DNA of 12,561 nt from Candidatus Pacearchaeota archaeon (lineage in GTDB: Archaea > Nanobdellota > Nanobdellia > Pacearchaeales > GW2011-AR1). The position numbers were made by a program, and so were the translations under genes. Of the stretch, positions 10,222-12,561 are shown piece by piece; the stretch's first letter is position 1; each line of letters begins with the position of its first letter. The stretch spans positions 1-12,561 of the forward strand of contig JAPLXX010000024.1 of the NCBI GenBank assembly GCA_026395855.1, written 5' to 3'. The notes beneath the pieces are model-generated. The model was not told the DNA's origin. It did not search any database and saw nothing but the letters and a program-made list of their open reading frames with translations.

Positions 10222-12561
10222 TTATTTCTTTTCTGTTAAAGAAGGCAGAGGGGAACTATTGTGGTTATATAAATTTCCTCCTAACTTTTGCCAATCAAAC
10301 CTGCTGGCAGTCAATCTGTATGAAACTTCTTCATCTATTTGGCTTCCATAAATTGTTATTGTTTTTTTAACAGGATCTTTCTTATACCATACATGACCGT
10401 CAAACCCGGGGGTTAATATTATTTGTAAGTTTTCAAATTTAGAACCAAAATCAGTTATTTGATAGAACAACCATAAATCAGAACCTCTTTCAAGTTTTGT
10501 AAAGTCTATTAAATAAGTACTCTGACTATCTAAATTAATTGTTCCTGAAACTTCTTCTTTTAGCCCTACTATTGCGGGGGCATATGTTGCATAAGTTATA
10601 TTATCTATAGTATAGGCTGGGTCAAACATACCACTGGTACTTGTAAACTTTGTTGCATTTACTTCTCCAATAACATTTAATGTGCTTTGTGGTGTCGTCG
10701 TCCCAATGCCAACATTCTTATTAGATATAATTCTCATTGCCTCACCACCACCAGGCACGAAAGTAATATTTCCGGCATTTCCTGCTTTCAAATTTATTGA
10801 AGGAACAAGAACCGTTGCAGATTGTCCTATATCAATATTTCCACTAGCATCCGCCCCTATTAAATTCCTTAATGAAACATTGTTATTAGTTGTATACGAA
10901 TATATGGATGAACCAAAAGGCATAACTAAAGCAGCGTTAGTTTTTGTATCAGGGGTTGTTCCTGTTCCTGTAAATGTTCCATTCATAGCATAAATAACTC
11001 CATCTACCTGCAATTTTGCAGAAGGATAATTATTTCCAATACCAACTTTATGATTAACTAAGTCGACAAAAAGAACATTAGTATCAACACTGATATTTCC
11101 ATTATTTGTCGTGTATAAATTTGTTCCATTTGTAAATTCAACATTTCCAGTACTGTCCATTCTCGCCTCTTGAACTCCGTTTGGATTAAATGTAATACTA
11201 TTTGCTCCTGTAGAATATAATCCAAGCTGACTCGCAGAATATAAAATACCTCCGCTTGACATATTTATATTCCCTGCAACATCCATTTTTTGACTTGGCG
11301 TTGTCGTTCCAATACCGACGTTACCTGTATTCGCATTAACAAAAAAGTCAGAAGTATCTACAGTCAGATTATTTGTCATTACAACATTTCCGTTGAATGT
11401 ATGATTATTAGTCAATCTTAGTGTTCCATTAGCAGCCATACCCCAGTCAATTAATGGGTTATTATTTCTGTAAACAACCCCTGTGACATTTACGTTACCC
11501 AAAACATTCAAAAGATTTTGTGGTGTTGTTGTGTTTATGCCGATGTTGCCACTACTATCAATTCTCATCCTCTCAGAAAGTGTACCGCCACCAGAATGTT
11601 TAGTTGAAAATAACAATGCAGCTCCAGTATCTGGTTCACTAGTCCAATCAGTATACAAGCCTGTAATTGCTGCACCGACTTGACTTCCTCCCGCGCTAAC
11701 GTCAAATTGTAGTTCTGCCTTTCCGTTATAAGCAGCCGATTGAAGATTAATTATTCGCACTGCCGGATTATTAACACTACCAATAGCTTCAGCGGCAAGA
11801 GCACTTTTAGATAAAGTTAACTGTGCTAATGGACTTGCTGTCCCAATTCCGACATAGCCTGTATTTGCATTAACAAAAAGGTCAGATGTATCTACAGTCA
11901 GATTATTTGTCATTACAACATTTCCGTTGAATGTATGATTATTAGTCAATCTTAGTGTCCCGTTAGTAACATTAGCCCAGGTAATATGCTGCTGAAATCC
12001 AGTATAGTTCGCATTCCATAATGTTTCTGTCGGAGGACTTGTGGAATTATAGTAAGAATATGGATTATTCCACGACGTTGAATTGTAAAATGAGTAGGGA
12101 TTTGTTTTCAAATATAATGTTGAATAGTTTGTATCATAAGTTGTCTGTTTCATTACTGTTCCATTCAAAACTTGTGCCCAAACTGTTCCATTCACCACAT
12201 TAGCCCAACTTGCCATAGTTCCGTTGGTGATTTGTCCCCAGATTGTTCCGTTAATTACTTTGTCCCATGTGATAAGTGTTCCGTTAGTTGCTTCACTCCA
12301 GTCAATTAATGCTTTGTTGTTTCTGTAAACAACGCCAGTCACATTTGCATCTCCAATTACATTCAAAAGATTTTGTGGTGTTGTAGTATTTATACCAATA
12401 TTACCAGTTTGATCTATTCTCATCTTTTCTGTTACTCCAAGAGCATCAGTTGCTCTTGTTCCAAAAGTAAGTGCACCATAAGCTCCGTTTTGAGCAACTG
12501 GTAAAATTGCAGAAATACTTGCTAAATTCTTTGAATTTGTTTGATAATAAAAATTAATTTT
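10222..12561 (-). CDS. Large glycosylation-rich fibre/adhesin-like surface protein (5' end beyond window)
   Basis: The frame stays open from stop at 10222 to the window edge, at least 779 residues. The Met at 12423 is internal: the 46 codons before it read on smoothly and contain GALTFGTRATDALGVTEKMRID, matching the internal GGTLSERMRID. Six copies of a G-x-(V/I)-GI-(G/N)-T-T-P motif with a following LxVxG mark beta-solenoid or tail-fibre-like units. Roughly 30 N-x-S/T sequons are present, 15 within 200 residues after 12423. The C-terminal 110 residues form a separate domain (TINLDSQSTYLIDF, GFDGHVWYKKD, LTASRFDWQKLGGNLYN). No S74 self-cleaving chaperone is seen. It is probably exported, but the signal lies outside the window. 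Confidence 0.85.
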   Translation of the reverse strand, partial: KINFYYQTNSKNLASISAILPVAQNGAYGALTFGTRATDALGVTEKMRIDQTGNIGINTTTPQNLLNVIGDANVTGVVYRNNKALIDWSEATNGTLITWDKVINGTIWGQITNGTMASWANVVNGTVWAQVLNGTVMKQTTYDTNYSTLYLKTNPYSFYNSTSWNNPYSYYNSTSPPTETLWNANYTGFQQHITWANVTNGTLRLTNNHTFNGNVVMTNNLTVDTSDLFVNANTGYVGIGTASPLAQLTLSKSALAAEAIGSVNNPAVRIINLQSAAYNGKAELQFDVSAGGSQVGAAITGLYTDWTSEPDTGAALLFSTKHSGGGTLSERMRIDSSGNIGINTTTPQNLLNVLGNVNVTGVVYRNNNPLIDWGMAANGTLRLTNNHTFNGNVVMTNNLTVDTSDFFVNANTGNVGIGTTTPSQKMDVAGNINMSSGGILYSASQLGLYSTGANSITFNPNGVQEARMDSTGNVEFTNGTNLYTTNNGNISVDTNVLFVDLVNHKVGIGNNYPSAKLQVDGVIYAMNGTFTGTGTTPDTKTNAALVMPFGSSIYSYTTNNNVSLRNLIGADASGNIDIGQSATVLVPSINLKAGNAGNITFVPGGGEAMRIISNKNVGIGTTTPQSTLNVIGEVNATKFTSTSGMFDPAYTIDNITYATYAPAIVGLKEEVSGTINLDSQSTYLIDFTKLERGSDLWLFYQITDFGSKFENLQIILTPGFDGHVWYKKDPVKKTITIYGSQIDEEVSYRLTASRFDWQKLGGNLYNHNSSPLPSLTEKK
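11354..11424 (-). repeat. 71-bp perfect repeat, copy A
   Basis: Identical base for base to 11888-11958, 534 bp (178 codons) away in the same frame. It encodes TLRLTNNHTFNGNVVMTNNL and adjoining residues. Similarity continues with a few changes toward the following GxVGIGT motif. Confidence 0.85.
11446..11568 (-). repeat. Fibre unit repeat copy A (MRID to LIDW)
   Basis: It encodes MRIDSSGNIGINTTTPQNLL, then NVLGNVNVTGVVYRNNNPLIDW. It matches 12301-12423 at the protein level apart from a few residues, with an offset of 855 bp (285 codons), so one duplication spans two fibre motifs. Confidence 0.8.
11888..11958 (-). repeat. 71-bp perfect repeat, copy B
   Basis: Second copy of the 71-bp identical segment at 11354-11424, also leading into a GxVGIGT motif. 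Confidence 0.85.
12031..12102 (-). repeat. Two 12-residue tandem repeats (NPYS-NSTS)
   Basis: It encodes NPYSFYNSTSWN followed by NPYSYYNSTSPP, two 36-bp units, each with one N-S-T glycosylation sequon and aromatic residues. Confidence 0.75.
12166..12285 (-). repeat. Two 20-residue tandem repeats rich in NGT sequons
   Basis: It encodes NGTLITWDKVINGTIWGQIT then NGTMASWANVVNGTVWAQVL. The unit is 60 bp, with NGT spaced 11 then 9 residues apart and Trp at fixed places. A further NGT follows directly, and NGTLRLT elements recur downstream. Confidence 0.8.
12301..12423 (-). repeat. Fibre unit repeat copy B (MRID to LIDW)
   Basis: Partner of 11446-11568. It contains the internal Met codon at 12423 and the GNIGINTTTP motif. 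Confidence 0.8.

Noticed and set aside
12421..12423. ATG at 12423 as start of the fibre-like gene
   Set aside because: The frame is open for 46 more codons to the window edge and the sequence matches an internal repeat, so this Met is internal.
11354..12423. Possible CRISPR-like array from repeated segments
   Set aside because: The repeats are in frame, unequal in spacing and encode the same protein motifs, so they are coding repeats.

Overview
The window is AT-rich, compactly coded and almost entirely transcribed from the minus strand. It looks like a DPANN archaeon, probably of the Pacearchaeota/Woesearchaeota group. The signs are a Kae1 N-terminus, an archaeal YchF-type GTPase with a TGS domain, an archaeal type IV pilin leader, and TATA boxes centred about 26 nt upstream of start codons (leaderless transcription). 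A 40-residue basic protein also resembles small proteins I recall from that group. The taxonomic call is inference; no rRNA is present.

Region 1 (1-4901) is housekeeping and small accessory genes. It starts with the N-terminal 83 codons of kae1 (edge-truncated), divergent from a plus-strand hypothetical gene across one near-symmetric TATA element. Next come the 40-aa basic protein with its own promoter and Shine-Dalgarno site, a DUF192 protein overlapping an HExxH metallopeptidase, and a small Cys/His protein. A MazEF toxin-antitoxin pair follows, with a tandem operator-like repeat over its start. A tight operon encodes a minimal PolX-type nucleotidyltransferase, a DUF167 protein and an ASCH-domain protein, joined by ATGA stop/start overlaps. 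The region ends with the YchF-type GTPase.

Region 2 (5046-12561) is a run of five cell-surface genes, all on the minus strand. In transcription order they are: a very large adhesin or fibre-like protein running off the window edge, with repeated GIGTTTP motifs and very dense N-glycosylation sequons; a predicted lipoprotein with a TolB-like beta-propeller; a pilin-leader protein carrying an Ig-like part, a MopE-like metal-binding segment and Cys-rich repeats; a membrane-anchored PsbP-like protein; and a type I membrane protein with a four-Cys disulfide repeat. Together they suggest an exported surface or attachment module, which fits an episymbiotic lifestyle, but no function is demonstrated by sequence alone.

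No rRNA, tRNA, CRISPR array or insertion sequence was seen. No stretch above 300 bases lacks a gene. The longest gap is 4902-5045, which holds the YchF promoter and T-rich sequence.
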